From Pseudozobellia sp. WGM2 (lineage in GTDB: Bacteria; Bacteroidota; Bacteroidia; Flavobacteriales; Flavobacteriaceae): a DNA stretch of 64,000 nucleotides. Shown in pieces: positions 46,644 through 55,953 of this stretch. Position numbers and translations under genes: made by a program. The notes under the pieces are model-generated. The model had not been told where the DNA came from, searched no databases, and worked only from the letters and a program-made list of their open reading frames with translations. The stretch is from assembly GCF_017810075.1 (NCBI RefSeq), contig NZ_JADNYK010000008.1, forward strand, positions 1 through 64,000, in the 5' to 3' direction. Every line of letters begins with the position of its first letter. Within the stretch, counting starts at the first letter, position 1.

Positions 46644-46720
46644 AAGGTGATGTATTTCCATTTTGGTTGGTTATACATAAGGTTTAACGTTAAAAAGCAA
46701 GAAATCGTCTTAAATGTGCC

Positions 46721-46748
46721 TTGATACTATATTCAAGTCGTATTTTTG
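46721..46748 (+). promoter_or_regulatory. Promoter: TTG -33 and TATTTTTG -7
   Basis: TTG at 46721-46723, 17-bp spacer, TATTTTTG at 46741-46748, 17 bp before the rimO ATG. Confidence 0.65.
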
Positions 46749-46765
46749 CATCCCAATAAAATAAA

Positions 46766-48067
46766 ATGCGCACTAAATCCCTTAAAACAAACCGAATCAA
46801 CGTGGTAACCCTAGGTTGCTCGAAGAATCTATACGACTCAGAAGTGCTCATGGGGCAGTTGCGAGCCAATGATAAGGATGTTGTTCACGAGGAAGATGGT
46901 AATGTAGTGGTTATCAACACTTGCGGATTTATTGCCAATGCTAAAGAAGAAAGCGTTAATACCATTTTGGAATATGTTCAAAAGAAGGAAGCTGGTGAAG
47001 TAGATAAGGTGTTTGTAACTGGTTGTTTAAGTGAGCGTTATAAGCCGGACTTGCAGGCAGAGATTCCGAATGTTGATGAATATTTCGGTACGAGCGAACT
47101 GCCAAATCTATTGAAAGCACTTGGTGCCGATTACAAGCACGAATTGATTGGTGAGCGATTGACCACGACGCCGAAAAACTACGCTTATCTTAAAATAGCC
47201 GAAGGTTGTGACCGGCCTTGTTCTTTTTGTGCGATTCCGTTAATGAGAGGTAAGCACAAAAGTAAGCCCATAGAAGAATTGGTCACCGAAGCTGAAAAAT
47301 TGGCCACAAAGGGTGTAAAAGAACTGATTTTAATAGCGCAAGATCTCACGTATTACGGATTAGACCTTTATAAGAAGAGAAATTTGGCCGAATTATTGGA
47401 GAACCTGGTCAAAGTTGAAGGTATAGAGTGGATTAGATTACATTATGCTTTTCCTACCGGTTTTCCTGTCGATGTGCTCGATGTGATGAATAAAGAACCC
47501 AAGGTCTGCAATTACATTGATATACCTCTGCAACATATTTCCGATAGGATCTTAAAAAGTATGCGAAGAGGTACTACCCAAGAAAAAACGACCAAGTTAT
47601 TACGTGAGTTTAGGGCGACTGTACCTGAAATGACCATTAGAACCACTTTGATTGTTGGTTATCCTGGGGAAACCGAAGAAGATTTTCAGACTTTAAAGCA
47701 ATGGGTATCCGATATGCGCTTCGAACGCCTCGGCTGTTTCACCTATAGCCATGAAGAAAATACGCATGCCTTTAATTTAGAGGATGACGTTCCTGAGGAA
47801 GTAAAACAGGAGCGAGCCAATGAAATAATGGAAATTCAATCACAAATCTCTTGGGAACTTAACCAAGAAAAGATGGGTAAGACCTTTCGATGTATGATCG
47901 ATAGAAAAGAAGGAAATTATTTTGTCGGTCGTACTGAGTTCGACTCGCCCGATGTCGATAATGAGGTATTGATAGACGCTACCAAATATTATTTGAAACA
48001 AGGTGATTTTGCCAATATTCGAATTTATGAGGCTGCCGATTTTGACCTTTACGGAGAACCGGTCTAA
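46766..48067 (+). CDS. rimO: Ribosomal protein uS12 methylthiotransferase RimO
   Basis: 433 residues. Radical-SAM methylthiotransferase that modifies Asp of uS12. N-terminal UPF0004 domain with three cluster Cys (TLGCSKNLYDSEVL, NTCGFI, TGCLSERY); radical-SAM motif CDRPCSFCAIP (about 148-155); C-terminal TRAM domain. The SKN after the first Cys and the IRLHYAFPTGFP wording separate RimO from MiaB. Own promoter with a good -33. Confidence 0.95.
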   Translation: MRTKSLKTNRINVVTLGCSKNLYDSEVLMGQLRANDKDVVHEEDGNVVVINTCGFIANAKEESVNTILEYVQKKEAGEVDKVFVTGCLSERYKPDLQAEIPNVDEYFGTSELPNLLKALGADYKHELIGERLTTTPKNYAYLKIAEGCDRPCSFCAIPLMRGKHKSKPIEELVTEAEKLATKGVKELILIAQDLTYYGLDLYKKRNLAELLENLVKVEGIEWIRLHYAFPTGFPVDVLDVMNKEPKVCNYIDIPLQHISDRILKSMRRGTTQEKTTKLLREFRATVPEMTIRTTLIVGYPGETEEDFQTLKQWVSDMRFERLGCFTYSHEENTHAFNLEDDVPEEVKQERANEIMEIQSQISWELNQEKMGKTFRCMIDRKEGNYFVGRTEFDSPDVDNEVLIDATKYYLKQGDFANIRIYEAADFDLYGEPV

Positions 48068-48237
48068 ACGAATCTATCTTCGTTCTTGCTATTCGGGTTG
48101 AAGTTGAAACCTAATAGGACCCCACAAATGGTTGTCATTCTTATGCTTCAAAATTATTCATTACTTTAGGGGGAATCAACTTATGCTTTTCTACTAAGGT
48201 TTTTTCTTTGGCAGAAGGGCCAAACTACTTCCTTTAG

Positions 48238-49395
48238 ATGAATGACCTGAGAATTGAAAATATTGAACTTTTCAAGGTGCCGCCTAGATGGCTATTTCTA
48301 AAAATTACTACTAAAAACGGACTGATCGGTTGGGGTGAACCAGTCATTGAAGGCAAAGCCTCTACTGTCGAAGCTTGCGTTAATGAACTTTCAAAGTTTA
48401 TTATCGGTCGTTCCGCAAACGATATCGAAGACATTTGGCAAACACTTTATGCCGGAGGTTTTTATAGGGGCGGTCCTATTTTGATGAGCGCACTTTCCGG
48501 TATAGACCAAGCGTTGTGGGATATTAAAGGGAAACACTTGAATGTTCCGGTTTATGAACTATTGGGCGGTGCCGTTAGAAAGAAGATGAAAATGTACTGC
48601 TGGATCGGGGGTGATCACCCTGAGGTCGTTCTTGAACAAGCCAGGGAGAAAGTGTCTCAGGGATTCAAAGCCGTAAAAATGAACGCTACAGGTGCATTTA
48701 CATGGATCGATTCCCTCGATAAAATAAAAACCGTTTCCAATAATATCAGATTACTACGCGAAGAATTTGGTGATAGCCTCGATATTGGTCTAGATTTTCA
48801 CGGTCGTATTCATAAGGGTATGGTCAAAAGACTGATTGATGAACTGGCTCCCTATTATCCTATGTTTATCGAAGAACCTGTTCTGAGCAACAATAACGAG
48901 GCGCTAGATCATATTTATCCCTATACCTCGATTCCTATTGCTACGGGAGAGCGCATGTTTTCCCGTTGGGATTTCAAACAACTGTTACACCGTGGAACTG
49001 TCGATATTATTCAACCCGATTTGAGTCATGCCGGCGGTATTTCTGAGGTACGAAGAATTGCCTCGATGGCAGAAGCTTACGATGTGGCCCTGGCACCGCA
49101 CTGCCCTTTGGGCCCTGTAGCTTTGGCTTCTTGCCTTCATGTAGATTTTACTTCAATCAATGCATTTATTCAAGAAAGTAGTTTAGGTATTCATTACAAC
49201 CAAGGTTTTGACTTGTTGCATTATATGGATAATCCGGAAGTATTTGAACTCACTGATGGATATATAAACTTACTTGACAAACCTGGATTGGGAGTTGAAA
49301 TTAATGAAGAGAAATTGAGGGAAGGTCAAAAAATCGGTCATGACTGGAACAATCCGATATGGAGGAATGAAGACGGTAGCTTTGCAGAGTGGTAA
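48238..49395 (+). CDS. dgoD: D-Galactonate dehydratase
   Basis: 385 residues. Enolase-superfamily enzyme converting D-galactonate to 2-keto-3-deoxygalactonate (EC 4.2.1.6). The wording is close to E. coli DgoD along its whole length: LPPRW-type start (KVPPRWLFLKI), GWGEPVIEGKA, GFYRGGPILMSALSGIDQALWDIKGK, LDFHGR (metal and catalytic Asp/His), FIEEPVL, GERMFSRWDF, QPDLSHAGGI, APHCPLGP with the His base, and the EDGSFAEW end. First gene of a cluster with GntP and a lactonase. Confidence 0.94.
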   Translation: MNDLRIENIELFKVPPRWLFLKITTKNGLIGWGEPVIEGKASTVEACVNELSKFIIGRSANDIEDIWQTLYAGGFYRGGPILMSALSGIDQALWDIKGKHLNVPVYELLGGAVRKKMKMYCWIGGDHPEVVLEQAREKVSQGFKAVKMNATGAFTWIDSLDKIKTVSNNIRLLREEFGDSLDIGLDFHGRIHKGMVKRLIDELAPYYPMFIEEPVLSNNNEALDHIYPYTSIPIATGERMFSRWDFKQLLHRGTVDIIQPDLSHAGGISEVRRIASMAEAYDVALAPHCPLGPVALASCLHVDFTSINAFIQESSLGIHYNQGFDLLHYMDNPEVFELTDGYINLLDKPGLGVEINEEKLREGQKIGHDWNNPIWRNEDGSFAEW

Positions 49396-49445
49396 ACCAC
49401 CCGTTTCATTGATAGTATTTTTTTAAAAATAATTCAACTGAAGAT

Positions 49446-50768
49446 ATGATTTATGTAATTGCCCTTGTATTGGCCCTGACCTTTATAGTTGTTGGTATCG
49501 TTCGCTGGAAAATTCATCCATTTTTTGTTCTGCTTTTGGCAGCCGTTGCATACGGCTTTATTACAGGTATGAAGGTAGAGCAGATTATATCTTCTATTAA
49601 TGACGGTTTCGGAAGTATCATGGGAAAAATCGGGCTTATCATTTTTTTCGGTGTGGCTATTGGTACCATCTTGGAAAAATCTGGAGGTGCGATGGTTATT
49701 GCGAGTCGCATGATAAAACTGATAGGGGAGAAGTCTATTCATTTAGCAATGATGTTAACCGGTTATTTGCTATCTATTCCCGTATTTGCCGATAGTGCGT
49801 TTATCATCATGAATTCATTAAATAAAGCGCTCTCCGATAAAGCTAAAGTGTCTTATGCGGGTACAACTGCTGCCTTGGCCTTGGGCCTAACGGCCACGCA
49901 CGTTATGGTGCCACCAACTCCGGGGCCTATTGCCGCCGCCGGTATTTTAAATGCCGATTTGGGCAGTGTTATTCTATGGGGCCTTATCATTAGCTCGCTC
50001 TCGCTTATCAGTTGTTATTTCTTTGCAACAAAAATTGCTGCTAGAGTTAATGTTCCCATTCAAATGGCAACTTCTTCAGACGCCTTGCATAAACCCAAAC
50101 TACGTTTGTCCCTTTTATGTATTGCTGTACCTATCGTGTTAATTGTTTTGAAATCGGTTTTTGATTACCCTGAGCTACAATTGACGGGTTCGTCCGTTTA
50201 TCCGGTAATAGCTTTTATTGGCAGCCCTGTAATCGCTCTTTTAATAGGTGTAATCCTGTCTTTATTATTACCTGAAAAATTAGATGAAAAAGTATACTCG
50301 GCAACCGGCTGGTTGGGCGATGCTGTTCGAATAGCAGCGCCCATTATATTGATTACTGGCGCTGGGGGAATTTTTGGAGCCATGCTTCAGAATTCAGGAA
50401 TTGCCGACTTGATAACCGATAGTTTTTCGGGCATGTCAATAGGCCTCTTTTTTCCGTTTTTGTTGGCGGCATGCCTAAAGACTACTCAAGGTTCTTCCAC
50501 TGTGGCCTTGATTACAACTGCATCCATAGTTGCTCCCATGATGCCTGCCTTGGGTTTAGAGGATGCTTTTATGAAAACAATGACAGTTTTGGCAATAGGG
50601 GCGGGTTCTACGGTAGTTTCACATGCAAATGATAGCTTTTTTTGGGTATTGACTCAACTTACGGGCATGGATGTCAAACAGGGCAACCAGGTACAGACAG
50701 TCGGTACCTTAGTTCTTGGTACTACCGCGATTTCTTTAATATATATTGTTTCAAAAATTATGATGTGA
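49446..50768 (+). CDS. GntP-family gluconate/galactonate:H+ symporter
   Basis: 440 residues, about 12 membrane segments. GntP signatures: TAALALGLTATHVMVPPTPGPIAAAGIL in the first half and TQGSSTVALITTASIVAPM, ...VVSHANDSFFWVLTQLTGM near the end. Usual substrates are gluconate and related sugar acids; the dgoD gene 50 bp upstream suggests galactonate. Inner membrane. Confidence 0.92.
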   Translation: MIYVIALVLALTFIVVGIVRWKIHPFFVLLLAAVAYGFITGMKVEQIISSINDGFGSIMGKIGLIIFFGVAIGTILEKSGGAMVIASRMIKLIGEKSIHLAMMLTGYLLSIPVFADSAFIIMNSLNKALSDKAKVSYAGTTAALALGLTATHVMVPPTPGPIAAAGILNADLGSVILWGLIISSLSLISCYFFATKIAARVNVPIQMATSSDALHKPKLRLSLLCIAVPIVLIVLKSVFDYPELQLTGSSVYPVIAFIGSPVIALLIGVILSLLLPEKLDEKVYSATGWLGDAVRIAAPIILITGAGGIFGAMLQNSGIADLITDSFSGMSIGLFFPFLLAACLKTTQGSSTVALITTASIVAPMMPALGLEDAFMKTMTVLAIGAGSTVVSHANDSFFWVLTQLTGMDVKQGNQVQTVGTLVLGTTAISLIYIVSKIMM

Positions 50769-50835
50769 ATTAATCAAAGTTCGCATCAATGCTATTTATA
50801 GTTAATTGAAATGTCAATCTTCTAAAATCATAAAT

Positions 50836-51834
50836 ATGAAAAAGTTAGGTGTGTTAATGGTTTTTTCGGTTTTTAATTTAGGGTTGTTTTCCCAAGAAAT
50901 GAAACAGAACTCTAGAATAGAGATTCTAGATGAAGAAGCATTACAATTGATTGACAAAGATGCCGATATTGTAATAGTTGCCGATGGTTTTAAATGGACG
51001 GAGGGACCCTTATATGTTGAAGATGGTGATTACCTTTTGTTTTCCGATATTCCGAACAATACGGTTTTTAAGCTTGATTCTGAAGGTCAACTATCGGAGT
51101 ATCTTAAACCTTCTGGATATTCAGGAAATGATGAATACGGTGACGAACCCGGCTCGAATGGTTTGCTGTTAAGTTCGAATGGCGAGCTTATACTAATGCA
51201 ACATGGCAACAGACAAGTGGCTAGAATGAAGGGGGCGTTGACCTCACCTAAAGCAGAATACGAGACTCTTATGGATAAATATCAAGGGAAACGGTTGAAT
51301 AGCCCCAATGATGGTGTTTTCGATGCTGAGGGTAATCTCTATTTTACCGATCCACCATACGGTCTTCCCAAGAAAATGGAAGACCCGAACAAAGAGTTGG
51401 ATTTTCAAGGTTTATATTGCTTAAAGAAGAATGGAGAGATTATTCTTGTTGATAAACTTTCCCGGCCCAATGGGGTGGCACTTTCTAACGATGGGTCAAA
51501 ACTCTACGTGGCGGTGTCCAATCCAGACCATGCGGTTTGGTACGAATATGATGTTCTTGAAGCAGGGAAAGCCGTTAACAAGCGAATTTTTTATAATGTA
51601 ACCGAACTTATCGGAAAGCAGGGAGAACAAGGGCTACCCGATGGAATGAAAGTGCATAGCAAAGATTTTATTTTTGCTACAGGCCCCGGCGGAGTTTGGA
51701 TTTTTAATTTGGAAGGAAAGGCGTTAGCACGAATTCACACAGGGGAAAAAACTGCAAACTGCACTTTTGATTCAAATGAGAAGTGGCTGTTTATGACTGC
51801 TGATGATTTTATTTTAAAGGTAGGCCTGAAGTAA
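50836..51834 (+). CDS. Secreted SMP-30/gluconolactonase-family lactonase
   Basis: 332 residues from ATG 50836 (an ATG at 50806 adds ten residues before the signal). Signal peptide about 1-20 (LGLFSQ), then the beta-propeller of the SMP-30/LRE family with metal-site pieces FKWTEGPLY, RLNSPNDGVFDAEGNLYFTDPPYG and SRPNGVALSNDGSKLYV. Would open galactono- or gluconolactone in the periplasm to the acid imported by the GntP protein. Third gene of the dgoD cluster; converges on the oxidoreductase 7 bp away. Confidence 0.9.
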   Translation: MKKLGVLMVFSVFNLGLFSQEMKQNSRIEILDEEALQLIDKDADIVIVADGFKWTEGPLYVEDGDYLLFSDIPNNTVFKLDSEGQLSEYLKPSGYSGNDEYGDEPGSNGLLLSSNGELILMQHGNRQVARMKGALTSPKAEYETLMDKYQGKRLNSPNDGVFDAEGNLYFTDPPYGLPKKMEDPNKELDFQGLYCLKKNGEIILVDKLSRPNGVALSNDGSKLYVAVSNPDHAVWYEYDVLEAGKAVNKRIFYNVTELIGKQGEQGLPDGMKVHSKDFIFATGPGGVWIFNLEGKALARIHTGEKTANCTFDSNEKWLFMTADDFILKVGLK

Positions 51835-51841
51835 ACCTTTA

Positions 51842-52825
51842 CTATGCCATATCTTCCTCATTAGCTACTTTAATAACCACATTGCCCGTTTTTTGACCTG
51901 AGGCTACATAGTCATAGGCTTCAATGATTGCATCAAAAGAGTAGGTTCGGTCTATTACCGCAGTAAATCTGCCTTCTCTGATGAGTTGCTTAATTAGTTT
52001 AAGACTTTGCTTAATTTTTCTTGGTACTGGAAACTTAACCCTTTTTCCATCCATTAGTGGAGTGGTAAGTGATAACCATACATTGGAGCCGTACGGCCCT
52101 AGTTCTGATGAGATATAAATGCCTTTTGGTTTAAGCAATAGCTTACACTTTGAGAAAGTGCTCTTTCCCACGGTATCAAATATAAAATCATAGGTATCTG
52201 AAACTTTAGTGAAATCTTCTTTTGTATAATCAATGACTCGGGTTGCTCCTAACGATTCTATCAACGCTATATTTTTAGTGTTAGCCGTTGCCGTTACTTC
52301 CAAACCTTCGTTTCGCAATAACTGAACGACTGCACTACCAATGGCACCTGTTGCTCCGTTGACCAAAACTTTTTGACCTTTAAGCAGTTTCACTTTATAT
52401 ATGAAGTTTAAAGCATAGTGGGCGCCTTCACAACTAGCTGCTGCCGATTCATAGCTTAATCCGTTCGGTATATGAACTATGCCCGCCCCTTCATCGATTG
52501 AAAGGTATTCTGCGTGTGAACTGAGAATTTCATCATTAAACCCAAAAACCTTGTCGCCAACATTCAAAGTGCTGACGTTCGACCCCTTTTTAATTATTTC
52601 TCCAGCAAAATCTGTACCTGGCACTTGATTTTTAGGCCTGAATATACCAGTGAATAGGCGACTGACGAAATAGCGGGCAGTAACCAGGCCTTCGTCAGTT
52701 CTATTGACTGTTGTGGCGTAAACTTTGACGAGAATCTCATTTTCTTTGGGAAGGGGGTTATCAACATCTTTCAATTTAAAGATTGATGAAGGTTTGCCAT
52801 AGTTCTCATAAGTCAGGGCTTTCAT
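51842..52825 (-). CDS. MDR-superfamily NAD(P)-dependent oxidoreductase (zinc-free)
   Basis: 327 residues. Medium-chain dehydrogenase/reductase: GroES-like N-terminus (VPGTDFAGEIIKKGSNV), Rossmann motif VNGATGAIGSAVVQLL, and the C-terminal FDAIIEAYDYVASGQKTGNVVIKV. The catalytic and structural zinc Cys sets are missing, so it belongs to the quinone oxidoreductase/reductase-like branch. Substrate unknown. Minus strand, upstream of nothing related. Confidence 0.9.
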   Translation of the reverse strand: MKALTYENYGKPSSIFKLKDVDNPLPKENEILVKVYATTVNRTDEGLVTARYFVSRLFTGIFRPKNQVPGTDFAGEIIKKGSNVSTLNVGDKVFGFNDEILSSHAEYLSIDEGAGIVHIPNGLSYESAAASCEGAHYALNFIYKVKLLKGQKVLVNGATGAIGSAVVQLLRNEGLEVTATANTKNIALIESLGATRVIDYTKEDFTKVSDTYDFIFDTVGKSTFSKCKLLLKPKGIYISSELGPYGSNVWLSLTTPLMDGKRVKFPVPRKIKQSLKLIKQLIREGRFTAVIDRTYSFDAIIEAYDYVASGQKTGNVVIKVANEEDMA

Positions 52826-52875
52826 ACTCTTTATATTTATAAGTATGACGCCTATGCAGTTGTAATGTTACTGAA

Positions 52876-55821
52876 CTACTGACTAATTACCATTGTAAGT
52901 ATTTCGGTATCTCCCGTGCTCATTTTTAATCTGAGATAGTAAATACCACTGCTCAAAGTTGAGACTGGTACTTGGTAATCGCCCATGGAGTTAATGGTAA
53001 AATGAAATGAGTTTAACAGCTTTCCGGTAGAATCATGTACGTTTAGTTCCGAAATATAAATCTCCGCAGGTTGATTGATGAGTAAAACTCTGGCACTTCC
53101 GTTTTGGGCGGGATTAACTTCGAGAATTATATCTGGTTCACCATTTACTATTTCTTCTAAATCAGTAACCGTAATAGTAATTTGAGTCGTATCCGACATA
53201 TTATTGGAATCGGTAACGGTCAGAGAAACCTGATAGGTGCCAACTGTATCGAATAGGTAAGTTGGGTTTGTTTCCGATGAATTATCCTCATTTCCAAAAT
53301 CCCATAAATAGCTTAAAACACCCTCACTACTCATTGATTCTGTTCCGTTAAACTGAACTTCCAGTGGTGTTGGGCCACTCACTATATCCGCTGTCGCTTT
53401 TGCAATTGGCACTTCCGTTACAACCATTTCCGGATTTACGGTAACCGTAACCTCGTCGGAGGCAGTTTTGTTCTCGTCATCGGTTACCGTTAATCGGAAA
53501 ATGTATTCCCCTTCAATCAAGTTGCTTGCTGAAAGGTCTTTTGTATCTTCGTTGGATAAGGAAGAGTTGTTCGGTCCACTGACTTGTGTCCAAAGAAAAT
53601 CTACCGATCCACCATCTGGGTCGTTCCCCGAACCGTTTAACGTAATAGAGTTCGTTGGAAGGGTAATCGATTGGTCTGCTCCAGCATCGGCAGTCGGTTC
53701 TTCGGTCATAACTATTCCCGGATTTACGGTAACCGTAACCTCGTCGGAGGCGGTTGTGTTCTCGTCATCGGTCACCGTTAATCGGAAAATATATTCCCCT
53801 TCTATCAAGTTGCTTGCCGAAAGGTCTTTTGTGTCTTCGTTGGATAATAAGGAGTTGTCAGGTCCGCTTACTTGCGTCCAAAGAAAATCTACCGATCCAC
53901 TATCCGGGTCGTTACCCGAACCGTTTAGGGTAATATTGTTCGTTGGAAGGGTAATCGATTGGTCTTCTCCAGCATCGGCAGTCGGTTCTTCGGTTATTAC
54001 TATTCCCGGATTTACGGTAACCGTAACCTCGTCGGAGGCAGTTTTGTTCTCGTCATCGGTCACCGTTAATCGGAAAATGTATTCCCCTTCAATCAAGTTG
54101 TTTGCCGAAAGGTCTTTTGTGTCTTCGTTGGATAGAGATGAGTTGTTCGGTCCACTGACTTGTGTCCAAAGAAAATCTACCGATCCACCATCTGGGTCGT
54201 TGCCCGAACCGTTTAACGTAATATTGTTCGTTGGAAGGGTAATCGATTGGTCCGCTCCAGCATCGGCAGTCGGTTCTTCCGTTACAACTATTTCCGGATT
54301 TACGGTAACCGTAACCTCGTCGGAGGCAGTTGTGTTTTCGTCATCGGTCACCGTTAATCGGAAAATGTATTCCCCCTCTATCAAATTGCTCGCAGAAAGG
54401 TCTTTTGTATTTTGGTTGGATAGGGATGAGGTGTTGGGCCCACTAATTTGCGTCCATAGAAAATCTACCGATCCACCATCCGGGTCGTTACCCGAACCGT
54501 TTAACGTAATATTGTTCGTTGGAAGGGTAATGGATTGATTATTTCCGGCGCTAACAGTAGGTGGGTCATTGCTGGTAGTTTGCGTGGTGTTCTCAAAAAT
54601 TCGGGGGATAATGTTATCCCATCCTATTGAAACTATGTCAAAGTCTCCATCATTATCAATATCTACTACTCTTGCCCCATCGTGATGATCAAACCCTGTG
54701 CCTCCCCCATTAATGGTATGGCGAATAAAATTCCCAGAGTCGCACAAGTCATTTTCAAAGGTAATCAGGCGGTTGTTTCCTTTCCATTCACCTACAGTAA
54801 TATCATCATCACCGTCTTTATCGATGTCTTCGGCAAACACGCTCAAACTACCTCTAATATCTGAGGCAAGTAAGTGTTTGGTCCAGTTTTGTGAAGAGTT
54901 GGATGGATTCTCCCACCAAGCAAACTCCATTCTAGCGGCAGTTGTCGAATTTCCCGTCAATTGTCCCACAGCGGCATCGAGGTCACCATCTCCATCGAAA
55001 TCAGATAGTTGTACCCTGTCTGGGGTGGTGGCGTAATCTATACCCGTATTAATGGTGGTCCAGGTACCATTTCCGTTGTTGCGCAACCAATTTTTCGATT
55101 GAAATAAATCGAGATCTCCGTCATTATCAATATCCCCTTTTTGAAGGTCTTCGCCCAAAGAACTGTTACTAATATTTTCAATAGGCCACTGGGTGTTAAC
55201 CGGGTCTGCAGGTACTGTCAGCATTTGTACCGGAGAATTGGTAGATTCTGCTCCGTTCCAGTTAATCGCTATTTGATAGGTGCCATTGTCCTGAAAATCG
55301 TCCCCTGCGATTCCCGCAATAAAAGGCTCATGATAGCTTGTGTCTCCTGAAGGTATATTGTTATGAATCGTAAAACTGCCCGATCCATTGTTCTCAGCCC
55401 AAACTAAGTCAGACCCTCTGTAAGTGCCAGTAGTCCCTAAAAGATCAAGGTCGCCATCACCATCAAAATCATGAATGTGGGCCATGTTATTAAATGTGGC
55501 TCCTATGGTATTTCTAACCCAATTACCAGATGCCGACCCCGGGTTGCGATACCACCAAGCGCCCGTAACGATATCTTTGCGACCGTCACCATCAATATCA
55601 AAATCGGCATATATATAAACCAAGCGATAAGAAAATTCACTGCTCTCTAACTGATGTACCTGCCACTGGTCTGGGAAGGGGGTAGAGTTACATTGCGCCC
55701 CAATTTGAAAAAAAGAAAAAAGCGCAAAGCCTAGCATTAGAAAGTCTATGCCTCTTTTGAAAAATGTAAAATCTGAAATAATGGAATGAAGAAGTGGATT
55801 GGAAAAATACCTGTTTTTCAT
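52876..55821 (-). CDS. T9SS type A cargo protein with FG-GAP/VCBS and PKD-like repeats
   Basis: 981 residues from ATG 55821 (frame open to 55854); start chosen because a signal-anchor stretch (FLMLGFALFSFFQIGAQ) follows. N-terminal half: about six FG-GAP/VCBS-like calcium loops with D-x-DGDGDLD (for example DFDGDGDLDLLG, DIDNDGDLDLFQ), forming a predicted beta-propeller. Then four 96-residue PKD/REJ-like domains nearly identical at DNA level, a fifth more diverged PKD domain (LSYLWDFGN), and a type A Por_Secre_tail sorting domain at the end (LLINQPAEIYISELNVHD...SGIYYLRLK). Probably a secreted surface protein. Confidence 0.88.
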   Translation of the reverse strand: MKNRYFSNPLLHSIISDFTFFKRGIDFLMLGFALFSFFQIGAQCNSTPFPDQWQVHQLESSEFSYRLVYIYADFDIDGDGRKDIVTGAWWYRNPGSASGNWVRNTIGATFNNMAHIHDFDGDGDLDLLGTTGTYRGSDLVWAENNGSGSFTIHNNIPSGDTSYHEPFIAGIAGDDFQDNGTYQIAINWNGAESTNSPVQMLTVPADPVNTQWPIENISNSSLGEDLQKGDIDNDGDLDLFQSKNWLRNNGNGTWTTINTGIDYATTPDRVQLSDFDGDGDLDAAVGQLTGNSTTAARMEFAWWENPSNSSQNWTKHLLASDIRGSLSVFAEDIDKDGDDDITVGEWKGNNRLITFENDLCDSGNFIRHTINGGGTGFDHHDGARVVDIDNDGDFDIVSIGWDNIIPRIFENTTQTTSNDPPTVSAGNNQSITLPTNNITLNGSGNDPDGGSVDFLWTQISGPNTSSLSNQNTKDLSASNLIEGEYIFRLTVTDDENTTASDEVTVTVNPEIVVTEEPTADAGADQSITLPTNNITLNGSGNDPDGGSVDFLWTQVSGPNNSSLSNEDTKDLSANNLIEGEYIFRLTVTDDENKTASDEVTVTVNPGIVITEEPTADAGEDQSITLPTNNITLNGSGNDPDSGSVDFLWTQVSGPDNSLLSNEDTKDLSASNLIEGEYIFRLTVTDDENTTASDEVTVTVNPGIVMTEEPTADAGADQSITLPTNSITLNGSGNDPDGGSVDFLWTQVSGPNNSSLSNEDTKDLSASNLIEGEYIFRLTVTDDENKTASDEVTVTVNPEMVVTEVPIAKATADIVSGPTPLEVQFNGTESMSSEGVLSYLWDFGNEDNSSETNPTYLFDTVGTYQVSLTVTDSNNMSDTTQITITVTDLEEIVNGEPDIILEVNPAQNGSARVLLINQPAEIYISELNVHDSTGKLLNSFHFTINSMGDYQVPVSTLSSGIYYLRLKMSTGDTEILTMVISQ
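53412..54563 (-). repeat. Four tandem 288-bp PKD-coding repeats
   Basis: A landmark in each unit (cggaaaatgtattcc-type word) recurs at 53496, 53784, 54072 and 54360, an exact 288-bp period (96 codons). Neighbouring units differ at few bases; boundaries are approximate. Confidence 0.92.
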
Positions 55822-55953
55822 TTTCAAGCTTTTACGAGGGGGCAATACTACCATATTTTGACGGTTCTAAAAATGTAACTGGACAAGAATGACCATTAAA
55901 GCGATAAAGCGCTATTGTAGTATATACGTTAGGTAAGTAAAAATTGTTGGGCA

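Noticed and set aside
53468-54538. 356-codon plus-strand frame opposite the PKD repeats
   Set aside because: Antisense shadow of the 288-bp repeats; shows the same 96-residue period and no independent features.
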